Shown piece by piece: positions 33,969 to 42,789 of a DNA stretch of 64,000 nucleotides (position 1 is its first letter; each line of letters begins with the position of its first letter). Source of the stretch: Halobellus sp. Atlit-31R. GTDB taxonomy: Archaea; Halobacteriota; Halobacteria; Halobacteriales; Haloferacaceae. Location of the stretch: positions 1-64,000 of the forward strand of contig QPLR01000005.1 in NCBI GenBank assembly GCA_003665935.1, given 5' to 3'. The notes under the pieces were generated by a model that did no database searches, was not told the origin of the DNA, and saw only the letters and a list, made by a program, of their open reading frames with translations. The translations under genes and the position numbers were made by a program.

Positions 33969-34910
33969 CTACCGCCGAAGACGAGTCACCGTTCCGTCTT
34001 CGGTCTCCTCGACGTCGACTAACCCATCGTCGGCCAGATCGGCGAGGAGCCCTCGAAGCCACTCGCGGCCGTGCTCGCCGTCGGGTGTGTAATCTACTCG
34101 TATCCGATGCCCGAGCGCGTCCAGATCCATCCCGTCGTACTCGCCGAGCAGTCGAACGATCCGACCACGGAACTGCCGGCGACTCCCCTCGAAACTCGGT
34201 TGTGTGGGCACGTCGGGCGCGGTGAAGTCGCCGGTCTGGTAGGCGTGACACCACTCGCGCCACGGACAGCCCGCCTCGTCACAGCGCGGCGTCTTCCCGC
34301 AGGCGACGCCGCCGAGTTCCATGATCGCGTTGTTCCAGATTCGGGACTCGCCCTCGGGCATCAGTTCCGACGCGGCGGACTCGAACGTCGAGTCGTCGTC
34401 GTCGACGTCGAACGCGCGGTACAGCACCCGTTTGACGTTGGTGTCGACGACGGCGTCGCCGTTGTTGAACGCGAACGACGCCACCGCGTTCGCCGTGTAG
34501 GGCCCGACGCCCATCAGCTCCGACAGTCGCTCGGGCGTCCGGGGGAAGGCACCGTCGTAGTCGCCGACGACCTGCTGGGCCGCCTCGTGGAGATACTTCG
34601 CGCGGTTGTTGTAACCCAGCGAGTGGTCGCTCCAGAACGCGACGACGGCGGCGCGGTCGGCGGCCGCGAGGGTCTCGATCGTCGGCCAGCGGTCCAAGAA
34701 GTCCCGCCAGGCGTCGACGACGCGGTCGAGTTGGGTCTGCTGGCTCATCACCTCCGAGACGAGAATCTCGTAGGGGTCGTCGGTCTCGCGCCAGGGGAAC
34801 GCGCGGTGGTCGGCCTCGTACCACGACACCAGCGCGTCGCGGACGGTCGCCACGTCGCCGTCGAACCGGAGCGCCTCGCTTTCGCCCCCGAGCGCCTCGC
34901 CGTCGGTCAT
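33969..34910 (-). CDS. mutY: A/G-specific adenine DNA glycosylase (MutY)
   Basis: The protein has 313 residues. The core SWYEADHRAFPWRETDDPYE, SEVMSQQTQLDRVV (catalytic Glu region), LMGVGPYTANAVASFAF (helix-hairpin-helix) and AVVDTNVKRV (catalytic Asp) are intact. The Fe-S ligand loop is C-x5-C-x4-C-x5-C (CGKTPRCDEAGCPWREWC), which differs from the C-x6-C-x2-C-x5-C of E. coli. The C-terminal 80 residues form a winged-helix-like tail (EWLRGLLADLADDGLVDVEE) instead of the MutT-like OG-recognition domain. It removes A opposite 8-oxoG. Confidence 0.94.
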   Translation of the reverse strand: MTDGEALGGESEALRFDGDVATVRDALVSWYEADHRAFPWRETDDPYEILVSEVMSQQTQLDRVVDAWRDFLDRWPTIETLAAADRAAVVAFWSDHSLGYNNRAKYLHEAAQQVVGDYDGAFPRTPERLSELMGVGPYTANAVASFAFNNGDAVVDTNVKRVLYRAFDVDDDDSTFESAASELMPEGESRIWNNAIMELGGVACGKTPRCDEAGCPWREWCHAYQTGDFTAPDVPTQPSFEGSRRQFRGRIVRLLGEYDGMDLDALGHRIRVDYTPDGEHGREWLRGLLADLADDGLVDVEETEDGTVTRLRR

Positions 34911-35023
34911 CGTCGGAGACAGGGACCGCCGCGGCTTGTGAATTCTGATCGCGCCCGGCCGCCGTGTCCGGCGAGCGCACCGAGACGAAAGCTGTTTGCC
35001 CGCGCCTCCCCAGATTTCGGGGT

Positions 35024-35347
35024 ATGAGTCTCGACGAACTCACCGCGGACGTTGAGTCGGCCTACGGCGACGTCGACGACGAGCAGGCGGTCTCGCTCGA
35101 CCGGGAGACGCGACACGAACTGGCGATGCTCGCGGCGGCGTTCGGGACCGAGGAGACCGACGAACTGCTCCGGCGAGCGGTCCATCTGCTCTTTCAGACG
35201 ACCGTCGACCGCGGCACGCTCGATTTCCACCTCCGCCAGGAGTACGACGTGACCTACGACGAGTATCTGTCCGGAATGACCTTCGAGGAGATGACCGGAC
35301 AGAACCAGTTCCCGCAGCGCGACGACGAGCGGCGCTACCAGATGTGA
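35024..35347 (+). CDS. Small haloarchaeal protein, helical, unknown function
   Basis: The protein has 107 residues from the ATG at 35024 (MSLDELTADVESAYGDVDDE). It is acidic and appears all-helical, with RHELAMLAAAFGTEETDELL, then HLLFQTTVDRGTLDFHLRQE and YDVTYDEYLSGMTFEEMTG. The arrangement recalls short DNA- or protein-binding helical bundles, but I recognise no named family. It is divergent from mutY and 62 bases before bolA. Confidence 0.75.
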   Translation: MSLDELTADVESAYGDVDDEQAVSLDRETRHELAMLAAAFGTEETDELLRRAVHLLFQTTVDRGTLDFHLRQEYDVTYDEYLSGMTFEEMTGQNQFPQRDDERRYQM

Positions 35348-35409
35348 CGGCGCGCCTCGGCGCGCCTCGAAGCGGAGACATTTATTCGGACACGGAGACG
35401 AGAACACCT

Positions 35410-35673
35410 ATGGACACCGACGAAGTCGAGCGACTGATCGAAGCGGGTATCGAGGGCGCCTCGGCGCGGGTCGATCTCCCGCGCGTTCCGGACGAGGGCC
35501 ACGAGGACGCACACTTCGCGGCCGTCGTCGTCTCGCCGGCCTTCGAGGGCAAGTCGCTGGTCGAACAGCACCAGATGGTCTACGACGCCTTAGGCGAGGC
35601 GATGACGACCGAGATCCACGCCCTGGAGATGAAGACCTACACCCCGGCGGAGTACGAAGGCGACGCCGTCTGA
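35410..35673 (+). CDS. BolA-family protein
   Basis: The protein has 87 residues from the ATG at 35410. The fold signature is HFAAVVVSPAFEGKSLVEQH followed by QMVYDALGEAMTTEIHALEM, the helix-turn-helix-like half of BolA with the conserved VxxxFxGxxxxxxHxxVY pattern. BolA proteins team with monothiol glutaredoxins or Fe-S carriers and affect stress responses. Archaeal roles are little known. It lies on the same strand after the small helical protein. Confidence 0.9.
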   Translation: MDTDEVERLIEAGIEGASARVDLPRVPDEGHEDAHFAAVVVSPAFEGKSLVEQHQMVYDALGEAMTTEIHALEMKTYTPAEYEGDAV

Positions 35674-35713
35674 CCGCGGACCGGGACCTCACGCGCCGCA
35701 CGCCGACGGGCTC

Positions 35714-37351
35714 TCACTCGCCGAACTGCTGTTCGAAGCGGGTGATCGCACCGTCGGTGCCGGCGACGACGACCTCGTCGTCGGCCCGGAAGGTGAACGC
35801 GGCCGGATCGAACTCGGTGACCGTCTCGTCGTCTCTGACGACCGCCACGACGGTCCCTCCCGTCTCGGCTCTGACGTCCGCGCCGACGAGCGTCTCGCCG
35901 ACGAGCCCCGCCGCCTTGAGACGCACCACGGTGATCTGCTTGTCGTACGCGAGCACCTCCTCGTCTTCGAATGCGGTCGACGCCAGCATCCGGCCGCTGA
36001 CGGTGGCGAGCGACTGGACGTAGTCGGCTCCCGCGCGGTAGAGTTTCTGCACGTCAGACTCCTCGTTTGCGCGAACCACGATCTGGACCGCCGGATTCAG
36101 CTCTCGCGCGATGAGTGTGGTAAAGATCGCGGTCGTGTCGTCCGCGACTGTGAGGATCAGCGCCGACGCGTCCTCGATACCCGCTTCTTTGAGCACCTCC
36201 GGATCGCGCGCGTCGCCGACGACGTCGACGTTCGTGTCGGGCTCTACGTCGAGTACCGTCAGTCTGGAACTAGTCGCCGCCAGCGCCTCGTAGGCGGCGC
36301 GACCGGAGTCGCCGTAGCCGGCCAGTATGATCTCCTGTGAGGAGAACCGTCGGACGGTCGACGCCGTCGCCTCCCGAAGCGCCTCCACCTGCGAGAACTC
36401 GCCGGCGACCAGCAGCCGCGTCCCCTCTTCGAGCACGTCCACGGGATCGATCGGCGTCTCGAACTCGCCGTCGTACCAGATGCCGATGACGTTCACGCCG
36501 AACTGCTCGCGCAGTCGGCCTTCGGTGACGGTCTTCCCCGCGAGATCGCTGTCGGCGGCGATCGTCAGTTCGACCACCTCGAAATCCTCGTCGATCGCCA
36601 CGCCCGCGCCGAGGTTCGTCCGGACGGTCGTCGGCACCTCCTCGGCCAGGCTCTCGCCGAGCAACTGCCGCGGCGACAGGACGCTCTCGGCTCCCGCGAC
36701 GCGGTGATACTGCGCGAGGTCCGTGTCCTGCACGAGGGTGATGATCCGGGCGTCGGGGTCGACATCGCGCGCCGCGAGTGCGATACTCGCGTTCGCGTCG
36801 TCGGCGACGTCGGCGACGACAGCGACGGCCGCACTCGCCCGCGCGTTCTCGAGCGTCGCCGCGGACTCCGGGTCGCCGTGGATCACCTGATAGTCGTCTT
36901 CGTGCAGGTCGCGGGCCCGCTCGGCGTCGGCTTCGACGAGGACGTACTCGCGGTCTCGGGCGTCCAGCTCCGCGATGAACGTCTCCGTGTGTGGAGTGTA
37001 CCCGCAGATGACGACGTGGTCGCTGACGTCCGTGATGGACTCCGGTGCGGCGGGCGTGAGCACGTCCCGGAGCCACGGGACGGCGAGCACGTCGACGGCC
37101 GTGAGGATGAGGCCGATCCCGGTGAGCTGCATCACGATCGCTAAGGCGTTCATCCGGAACGTCTGCCACGGCGCGTCCTCGCCGTAGCCCGTCGTCGTGA
37201 ACGTCTGGATGACGACCTCGAGCGACCGGTACAACGGCTGTGGACGGTTCTCCCAGTGGGCCATCCCGGCGTTGTAGACGGCGGTGAAGACGAGCGTCGT
37301 CAACACGACCAGCGCGAGGTAGTAGACTCCCCGGCGGGTGCGAAACGCCAT
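35714..37351 (-). CDS. Potassium channel-like protein with two RCK (TrkA-N/TrkA-C) modules
   Basis: The protein has 545 residues. Two TM helices (about 8-30 and 65-90) flank a pore with the filter TTTGYGED at 52-59, so it is a 2-TM K+ channel subunit. The first TrkA-N domain begins DHVVICGYTPHTETFIAEL (about 105) and is followed by a TrkA-C region (LTIAADSDLAGKTVTEGRL). The second begins EIILAGYGDSGRAAYEAL (about 335), with its own TrkA-C at 465-545. The NAD motif GYGxSG is intact in the second copy. It should gate K+ flow in response to nucleotide or ligand. Confidence 0.92.
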   Translation of the reverse strand: MAFRTRRGVYYLALVVLTTLVFTAVYNAGMAHWENRPQPLYRSLEVVIQTFTTTGYGEDAPWQTFRMNALAIVMQLTGIGLILTAVDVLAVPWLRDVLTPAAPESITDVSDHVVICGYTPHTETFIAELDARDREYVLVEADAERARDLHEDDYQVIHGDPESAATLENARASAAVAVVADVADDANASIALAARDVDPDARIITLVQDTDLAQYHRVAGAESVLSPRQLLGESLAEEVPTTVRTNLGAGVAIDEDFEVVELTIAADSDLAGKTVTEGRLREQFGVNVIGIWYDGEFETPIDPVDVLEEGTRLLVAGEFSQVEALREATASTVRRFSSQEIILAGYGDSGRAAYEALAATSSRLTVLDVEPDTNVDVVGDARDPEVLKEAGIEDASALILTVADDTTAIFTTLIARELNPAVQIVVRANEESDVQKLYRAGADYVQSLATVSGRMLASTAFEDEEVLAYDKQITVVRLKAAGLVGETLVGADVRAETGGTVVAVVRDDETVTEFDPAAFTFRADDEVVVAGTDGAITRFEQQFGE

Positions 37352-37458
37352 ACCTGCGCGTACAGGGCAGCCGTAGTTATACTATCGGACGCGCGCTCGG
37401 CCGACTGCGTCACCGCGAACCGACGGGTTTTACGCGGCCGCCGGTCGTCGCGTCCCGT

Positions 37459-38868
37459 ATGTCCGACGACGAGTACCGCATCGAGCGGGACAGCCTCGGA
37501 GAGATGCACGTGCCGGCGGACGCCTACTGGGGCGCACAGACCCAGCGGGCGGTCGAGAACTTCCCGATCTCGGGGATCGAGTTCGGCCGGCGCTTCGTCC
37601 GCGCGCTCGGCGTCGTCAAGAAGGCCGCCGCGCAGGCGAACCGCGACCTCGACCTCCTCGACGCGGAGACGGCCGACGCGATCGTCGCGGCGGCCGACGA
37701 GGTCATCGCGGGCGAGCACGACGAGCAGTTCCCCGTCGACGTCTTCCAGACCGGCTCCGGCACTTCCTCGAATATGAACGCCAACGAGGTCATCGCCAAC
37801 CGCGCCGCGGAGCTCCGCGGCGAGTCGATCGGCGACCGCGTCGTCCACCCGAACGATCACGTCAACTTCGGGCAGTCTTCGAACGACGTGATCCCGACGG
37901 CGATGCACGTCGCCGCGCTCGAAGCGGTCCAGAAGGATCTCGTACCGGCCTTAGAGACGCTTGCCGAGGCACTCGAAGCGAAAGAGGCCGAGTTCGACGG
38001 CGTCGTCAAGACCGGCCGCACCCACCTCCAGGACGCGACGCCGATCCGACTCGGCCAGGAGTTCGCCGCCTACCGGACGCAGGTCGAGAAGGGGATCACC
38101 CGTGCGGAGAACGTCGGCGACCACCTCGCCGAACTCGCACTCGGCGGCACCGCCGTCGGAACGGGACTCAACACCCACCCCGAGTTCCCCGAGCGCGCCG
38201 CGGCGTACATCTCCGAGGAGACGGACCTGGCGTTCCGCCCGGCCGACAGCCACTTCGAGGCGCAGGCCGCTCACGACGCGATGAACGAGGCCCACGGCGC
38301 GCTCCGGACGGTCGCAGGCTCGCTGAACAAGATCGCGAACGACCTGCGGTTGCTGGCCTCCGGCCCCCGCAACGGGCTCGGGGAGATCGAACAGCCCGAG
38401 AACCAGCCCGGCAGTTCGATCATGCCCGGGAAGATCAACCCCGTCGTCGCCGAAGCCGTGAACCAGGTCCACAAGCAGGTCGTCGGCAACGACGCCGCCG
38501 TCGCCGCTGGAGCCGCCGAGGGCCAGATCGACCTGAACCTCTACAAGCCGGTCATCGCGCACAACTTCCTGCAGTCGACCGAACTGCTCTCGAACGCCGC
38601 CGAGGTGTTCGCCGAGCGCTTCGTCGCGAAACTGGAAGCCAACGAGGAGATCTGCGAGGAGCAAGTCGAGCGCTCGATGGCGCTGGCGACGGCGCTGAAC
38701 CCCACGATCGGCTACGACAAGGCCAGCGAGGTGGCGAAGACGGCGCTGAAAGAGGACAAGACCGTCCGCGAGGTCGTCGTCGAAAAGGGCTACCTCTCGG
38801 AGGCGGAGGCCGACGAGGTGCTCGACCCCGAGACGATGACGCACCGCGGCATCCTCGGCGACGACTGA
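37459..38868 (+). CDS. fumC: Class II fumarate hydratase
   Basis: The 469-residue protein is full length. Conserved regions are GSGTSSNMNANEVIANRA (about 96-113), VNFGQSSNDVIPTAMHV (about 135-150), KTGRTHLQDATPIRLGQEF and the signature GSSIMPGKINPVVAEAVNQV near residue 320, with the mobile catalytic loop Ser. It interconverts fumarate and malate in the TCA cycle. ASPase-type sequences share the signature, but the NTHPEF and HNFLQSTELL segments favour fumarase. Confidence 0.95.
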   Translation: MSDDEYRIERDSLGEMHVPADAYWGAQTQRAVENFPISGIEFGRRFVRALGVVKKAAAQANRDLDLLDAETADAIVAAADEVIAGEHDEQFPVDVFQTGSGTSSNMNANEVIANRAAELRGESIGDRVVHPNDHVNFGQSSNDVIPTAMHVAALEAVQKDLVPALETLAEALEAKEAEFDGVVKTGRTHLQDATPIRLGQEFAAYRTQVEKGITRAENVGDHLAELALGGTAVGTGLNTHPEFPERAAAYISEETDLAFRPADSHFEAQAAHDAMNEAHGALRTVAGSLNKIANDLRLLASGPRNGLGEIEQPENQPGSSIMPGKINPVVAEAVNQVHKQVVGNDAAVAAGAAEGQIDLNLYKPVIAHNFLQSTELLSNAAEVFAERFVAKLEANEEICEEQVERSMALATALNPTIGYDKASEVAKTALKEDKTVREVVVEKGYLSEAEADEVLDPETMTHRGILGDD

Positions 38869-38938
38869 GCCGGCGTCGCCGCCCGCGCCCACCTGACGAA
38901 CGGCTAACATTTTACGCGTCCGTCGCCTACTGAGTAGT

Positions 38939-39703
38939 ATGGCGGGCCCAGACCCCGCAGAACTGCGCCGCGTCGTCGACGCGTTCCCGACGCCGCCCGA
39001 CGACCGGTTCGAACGAGCCGACGAACTGCTCGACGGCGTCTACAGCGCGATGGCGAACTCCTGGTACCCGGAGTTGCGACGCTGCACGGACGCCTACGCC
39101 GACGGCGACGTCCTCCGCGAGACGGTGCTCGAACACGTCGAGTCCGTGCCGTCGTTTCGGCTCTCCGACGGCGCGACGCCCCTCCGCGACCGCCGACAGG
39201 CGCTCGCGACCGCCGCCGCCGACATCGAGGAAGTCGCCGCCGTTTCGGCGTGGTACGCCGACCTCCGAGGGTTGCTGTCGGACCGCCGCGGCGACCTGTC
39301 GCTCTTCGAGCGGCTCCTGCACGACTTCGGGTACGCGCTGGCACACGCGCTGTTCCTCGGCGCGTCCTCGCCCGAGCAGGTGGTGCGCCGCCTCCGCGTG
39401 GCCTACCGCTCGGTGGGCGTGCGGATCGACGCGATCGAGTCGGCGGGCGGCCGCGAGCGGACGACGTTCACCTGTCCGTATCGCGGCGTCGCGGCCGGCC
39501 GCTACGGCGACCGCTGGGTCTGCCACGAGAAACTGGACCGCGTCGACGACGGCTACGTGACGTATCTGGCCGCCCGCGGGATCGACTACCAGCGGCCGCG
39601 GGGCTGTGCCGGCTCCGCGCAGTGCTTCTCGACGGTCACGCGCGCGGGCTCCGAGCAGTGGTGGCCGCAGACGCCGCCTGCGGCAGTTGCGGGCGACTCG
39701 TGA
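38939..39703 (+). CDS. Cys-containing helical protein coupled to a methyltransferase, unknown function
   Basis: The protein has 254 residues. The first 150 are helical. The last 100 contain spaced cysteines in FTCPYRGVAAGRYGDRWVCH, then RPRGCAGSAQCF, a pattern that could hold zinc or an iron-sulfur cluster (four to five Cys plus His). The body includes LLHDFGYALAHALFLGASSP. I do not recognise the family. The stop overlaps the GTG of a SAM-methyltransferase gene, so the two proteins probably act on one pathway. A possible TATA motif (ATTTTACG) lies about 30 bases upstream of the ATG. Confidence 0.75.
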   Translation: MAGPDPAELRRVVDAFPTPPDDRFERADELLDGVYSAMANSWYPELRRCTDAYADGDVLRETVLEHVESVPSFRLSDGATPLRDRRQALATAAADIEEVAAVSAWYADLRGLLSDRRGDLSLFERLLHDFGYALAHALFLGASSPEQVVRRLRVAYRSVGVRIDAIESAGGRERTTFTCPYRGVAAGRYGDRWVCHEKLDRVDDGYVTYLAARGIDYQRPRGCAGSAQCFSTVTRAGSEQWWPQTPPAAVAGDS

Positions 39704-40413
39704 CCCGACGCGAGCGCACCCGCGACGCCGTCGCCGGGACCGAGAGCGAGACCCTCCGCCGGATCCAGGAGAGCTACGGCACGTGGGCTCCGCTGTACGA
39801 CTGGTTCGCCCGCGTGACCGCCTCCGTCGGCGGCGTCCGAGCCGGCTGCGTCGCGGCGCTCGACCTCGATCCCGGCGCGACGGTCGTCGAGTTCGGCTGC
39901 GGCCCCGGCGTGAACCTCGCTGCGCTGCGGCGGGCGGTCGGCCCCGACGGCCGCGTCGTCGGCGTCGACGTGACGGGCCCGATGCTCGAGCGGGCACAGG
40001 CGCGGATCGACCGCCGCGGCTGGCAGAACGTCTCGCTGGTGCGGGCCGACGCCACCGCGCCACCGATCACCTCCGCCGACGGCGTACTCGCCACGTTCGT
40101 GACGTCGCTGTTCGCCGACCCCTACGCGGTCGTCAGTCGGTGGTGCGACCTCGCCGACGGCGTCGCCGTCGCGAACTTCGCCCCCCGTGGGTCCCCGATC
40201 GCTAACGCCGCGCTGGACGCGTTCGTGCGCCTGAACGGCCGACTGTTCGACGTCGAAAGCGACGACGCGCTGGCGCTCCTCGAAGAGCGGACGACGCGGT
40301 CACAGCGCGCGCTCGTCGACTGTATGGACACCGTCACGACGCGGACGCACGTGTTCGGGACGATCACGGTGACCGCCGGACGGCGGGACCGCTCGCACCG
40401 CGGGGGCACGTAG
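39700..40413 (+). CDS. Class I SAM-dependent methyltransferase
   Basis: The protein has 237 residues, with a GTG start chosen because GTGA overlaps the preceding stop and the protein-like sequence (VTRRERTRDAVAG) begins there. The SAM motif I is VVEFGCGPGVNLAALRRAVG (about 66-85), motif II VVGVDVTGPMLERAQ, and then the acidic NVSLVRADATAPP. The start GTWAPLYDWFARV recalls UbiE/COQ5-type enzymes acting on lipids or quinones. The actual acceptor is unknown; it may be the pathway served by the Cys-containing neighbour. Confidence 0.88.
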   Translation: MTRRERTRDAVAGTESETLRRIQESYGTWAPLYDWFARVTASVGGVRAGCVAALDLDPGATVVEFGCGPGVNLAALRRAVGPDGRVVGVDVTGPMLERAQARIDRRGWQNVSLVRADATAPPITSADGVLATFVTSLFADPYAVVSRWCDLADGVAVANFAPRGSPIANAALDAFVRLNGRLFDVESDDALALLEERTTRSQRALVDCMDTVTTRTHVFGTITVTAGRRDRSHRGGT

Positions 40414-40553
40414 GCCGGAGCGGCGCACGCTCGCCGGGCGGTCTCCTCGCCGGCCTCGGCTCCCTCGTCCCAGTGTGACGGTGTTCGTGAGTGTAAATAC
40501 CAAACGCGCGAAAAGATCGATACGTTGATGCTCGAACCCGTGGATCCTCAGGT

Positions 40554-40718
40554 ATGCAGGGTCTCCAGTACAGCCGCGACACCGGCCGAGATCTCCTCGA
40601 ATGCCGACACTGCGGCGCGACGTTTCCGGAGGGCAAAGCGACGACGGACGGCTGGCACTTCGCCTGCCCCGAGTGTGAGGAAGGACGCGGCATCGGCGAC
40701 GGCCTGCGCCGGCTGTAG
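40554..40718 (+). CDS. 54-residue zinc-ribbon protein
   Basis: This short gene encodes MQGLQYSRDTGRDLLE followed by two CxxC pairs (C17-x2-C20 in CRHCGATF and C38-x2-C41 in CPECEEG), the layout of a small zinc ribbon. Third-position G/C bias agrees with coding. It is on the same strand as gatE, 67 bases before it. Haloarchaea carry many such micro zinc-finger proteins; the role of this one is unknown. Confidence 0.65.
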   Translation: MQGLQYSRDTGRDLLECRHCGATFPEGKATTDGWHFACPECEEGRGIGDGLRRL

Positions 40719-40785
40719 TCGACGGCGACCGTCCACCGACCCGGACTGAATCATTTTTTACGCCGGGGGCTCGCAGTGGTTCGTA

Positions 40786-42654
40786 ATGACCGCGTACGAC
40801 TACGACGATCTCGGCCTCGTCGCGGGGCTGGAGATCCACCAGCAGCTCGACACCGCGACGAAGCTGTTCTGCCGGTGTCCGACCGAGGAACGCGACCCCG
40901 ACGCCGCCGCGCGCTCGTTCACGCGCTATCTCCACCCGACGAAGAGCGAACTCGGCGAGCTCGACGAGGCGGCGCTCGAAGAGAGCCGCGTCGAGCGCGA
41001 GTTCGAGTATCTCGCCTACGACACGACGTGTCTCGTCGAGGAGGACGAGGAGCCGCCGCACAGGCTCGACGCGGAGGCGCGCGAGGTAGTGCTACAGATC
41101 GCCGCGCTCCTCGATATGGAACCGGTCGATCAGGCGCACGTGATGCGAAAGCTCGTCATCGACGGCTCGAACACCTCGGGCTTCCAGCGGACGTCGCTGA
41201 TCGCCCAGGACGGCGCGATCGAGACCGGCGACGGCCCCGTCGGCGTCGAGGATCTGCTGCTCGAAGAGGAGTCCGCCCAGCGCGTCGAGGAGCGCGGCGA
41301 CGACGTCACGTTCTCGCTTGACCGCCTCGGCGTCCCGCTCGTCGAGATCGGCACGCGGCCCGACATCGACTCGCCCGAGCAGGCCCGCGAGGCCGCCGAG
41401 ACGATCGGGATGCTCCTCCGCTCGACCGGCGCGGTCAAGCGCGGCCTCGGGACGATCCGCCAGGACGTGAACGTCTCGATCGCGGAGGGGGCCCGCGTCG
41501 AGATCAAAGGCGTGCAGGCGCTCGATCAGATCGACGAGATCGTCCGCCAGGAGGTCGGCCGGCAGGTCGAACTGCTCGACATCCGCAGCGAACTCCGCGA
41601 CCGCGACGCGTCGGTCGGCGACGTCCGCGACGTCTCCGACGTCTTCGCGGAGACGGAATCCGGCGTGATCGGCGGCGCGCTCTCTGACGGGGGCTCGGTG
41701 ATGGCCGTCCGGCTCGCCGGCTTCGACGGCCTCGTCGGCCGCGAGATCCAGCCGGACCGGCGGCTCGGCACAGAACTGTCGGATCACGCGAAGCGTCACG
41801 GCGCGGGCGGCATCTTCCACACCGACGAGCTGCCCGCCTACGGCGTGACCGAATCCGAGGTCGCAGCGCTGCGTGAGGCCGTCGACGCCGCCGACGAGGA
41901 TGCGGTCGCGATCGTCGCGACCGACACCGAGACGGCCGAGCTCGCGATCGAAGCGGCCGCGGAACGCGCCCGAACGGCCATCGAGGGCGTGCCCGAGGAG
42001 ACCCGCGGAGCCAACGACGACGGGACGACGCGCTACCTCCGACCGCTGCCCGGCGCGGCGCGGATGTACCCCGAGACGGACGTGCCGCCGGTCGAACTCG
42101 ACCCCACGGAGGTCGAGACGCCCGAGCTCCTGACCGAGAAGGTCGACCGCTACCAGTCGGAGTTCGATCTCGACTCAGGCCTCGCCGAGCAGGTCGCCTA
42201 CGGCCGTCGGATGCCGCTGTTCGAGCGCGCCGTCGCCGACGGCATCGACGCGACGTTCGCGGCCGGACTGCTGGAGTCGACGCTGACGGAGCTCCGCCGC
42301 GACGACGTCGCCGTCGGCGGCCTCTCCGACGAACAACTCCTCGCCGTGATGCGGCTCGTCGAGGACGGGGAGCTCGCGAAGGAAGGCGTCCAGGAGGTCC
42401 TCGCGACGCTCGCGACGGAGCCGTCGCTGTCGGCCGAGGACGCAGTCGAGGAGGCCGGCCTCTCCGGCGTCTCCGAGGACGAGGTCCGCGAGGCCATCGC
42501 GGACGTCGTCGACCGAAACGCGGCGCAGGTCGAAGCCGAGGGGATGGGCGCGTTCTCGGCGCTGATGGGCGAGGCGATGGGGGCGCTCCGTGGCAAGGCC
42601 GACGGCGAGGTCGTCAGCGACGTCCTCCGCGAGGAGATCCAAAAGCGGGCCTGA
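40786..42654 (+). CDS. gatE: Glu-tRNA(Gln) amidotransferase subunit E
   Basis: The 622-residue protein has normal length. It begins with the GatB/GatE kinase-like core (LGLVAGLEIHQQLDTATKLF, with CRC and later TTCLVEEDEEPPH). VPLVEIGTRPDIDSPEQARE and IRQDVNVSIAEGARVEIKGV follow, then the archaeal-specific GAD/AspRS-like insertion around 270-390, and a C-terminal YqeY-like helical tail. With GatD it converts Glu-tRNA(Gln) to Gln-tRNA(Gln), the only route in archaea. gatD is not in the window. Confidence 0.95.
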   Translation: MTAYDYDDLGLVAGLEIHQQLDTATKLFCRCPTEERDPDAAARSFTRYLHPTKSELGELDEAALEESRVEREFEYLAYDTTCLVEEDEEPPHRLDAEAREVVLQIAALLDMEPVDQAHVMRKLVIDGSNTSGFQRTSLIAQDGAIETGDGPVGVEDLLLEEESAQRVEERGDDVTFSLDRLGVPLVEIGTRPDIDSPEQAREAAETIGMLLRSTGAVKRGLGTIRQDVNVSIAEGARVEIKGVQALDQIDEIVRQEVGRQVELLDIRSELRDRDASVGDVRDVSDVFAETESGVIGGALSDGGSVMAVRLAGFDGLVGREIQPDRRLGTELSDHAKRHGAGGIFHTDELPAYGVTESEVAALREAVDAADEDAVAIVATDTETAELAIEAAAERARTAIEGVPEETRGANDDGTTRYLRPLPGAARMYPETDVPPVELDPTEVETPELLTEKVDRYQSEFDLDSGLAEQVAYGRRMPLFERAVADGIDATFAAGLLESTLTELRRDDVAVGGLSDEQLLAVMRLVEDGELAKEGVQEVLATLATEPSLSAEDAVEEAGLSGVSEDEVREAIADVVDRNAAQVEAEGMGAFSALMGEAMGALRGKADGEVVSDVLREEIQKRA

Positions 42655-42789
42655 GACCGCCCCGGACACCCTCGTCTCCGGGTCTCGGCCCGTAGGACGG
42701 CCGTCCACGCGAATGCGTGTGACAGTCTACCACTATCGGATCTGATACTGGGTAGTAAGGACTTTGTCAGTAGTGGAATCTGTCGAGGT

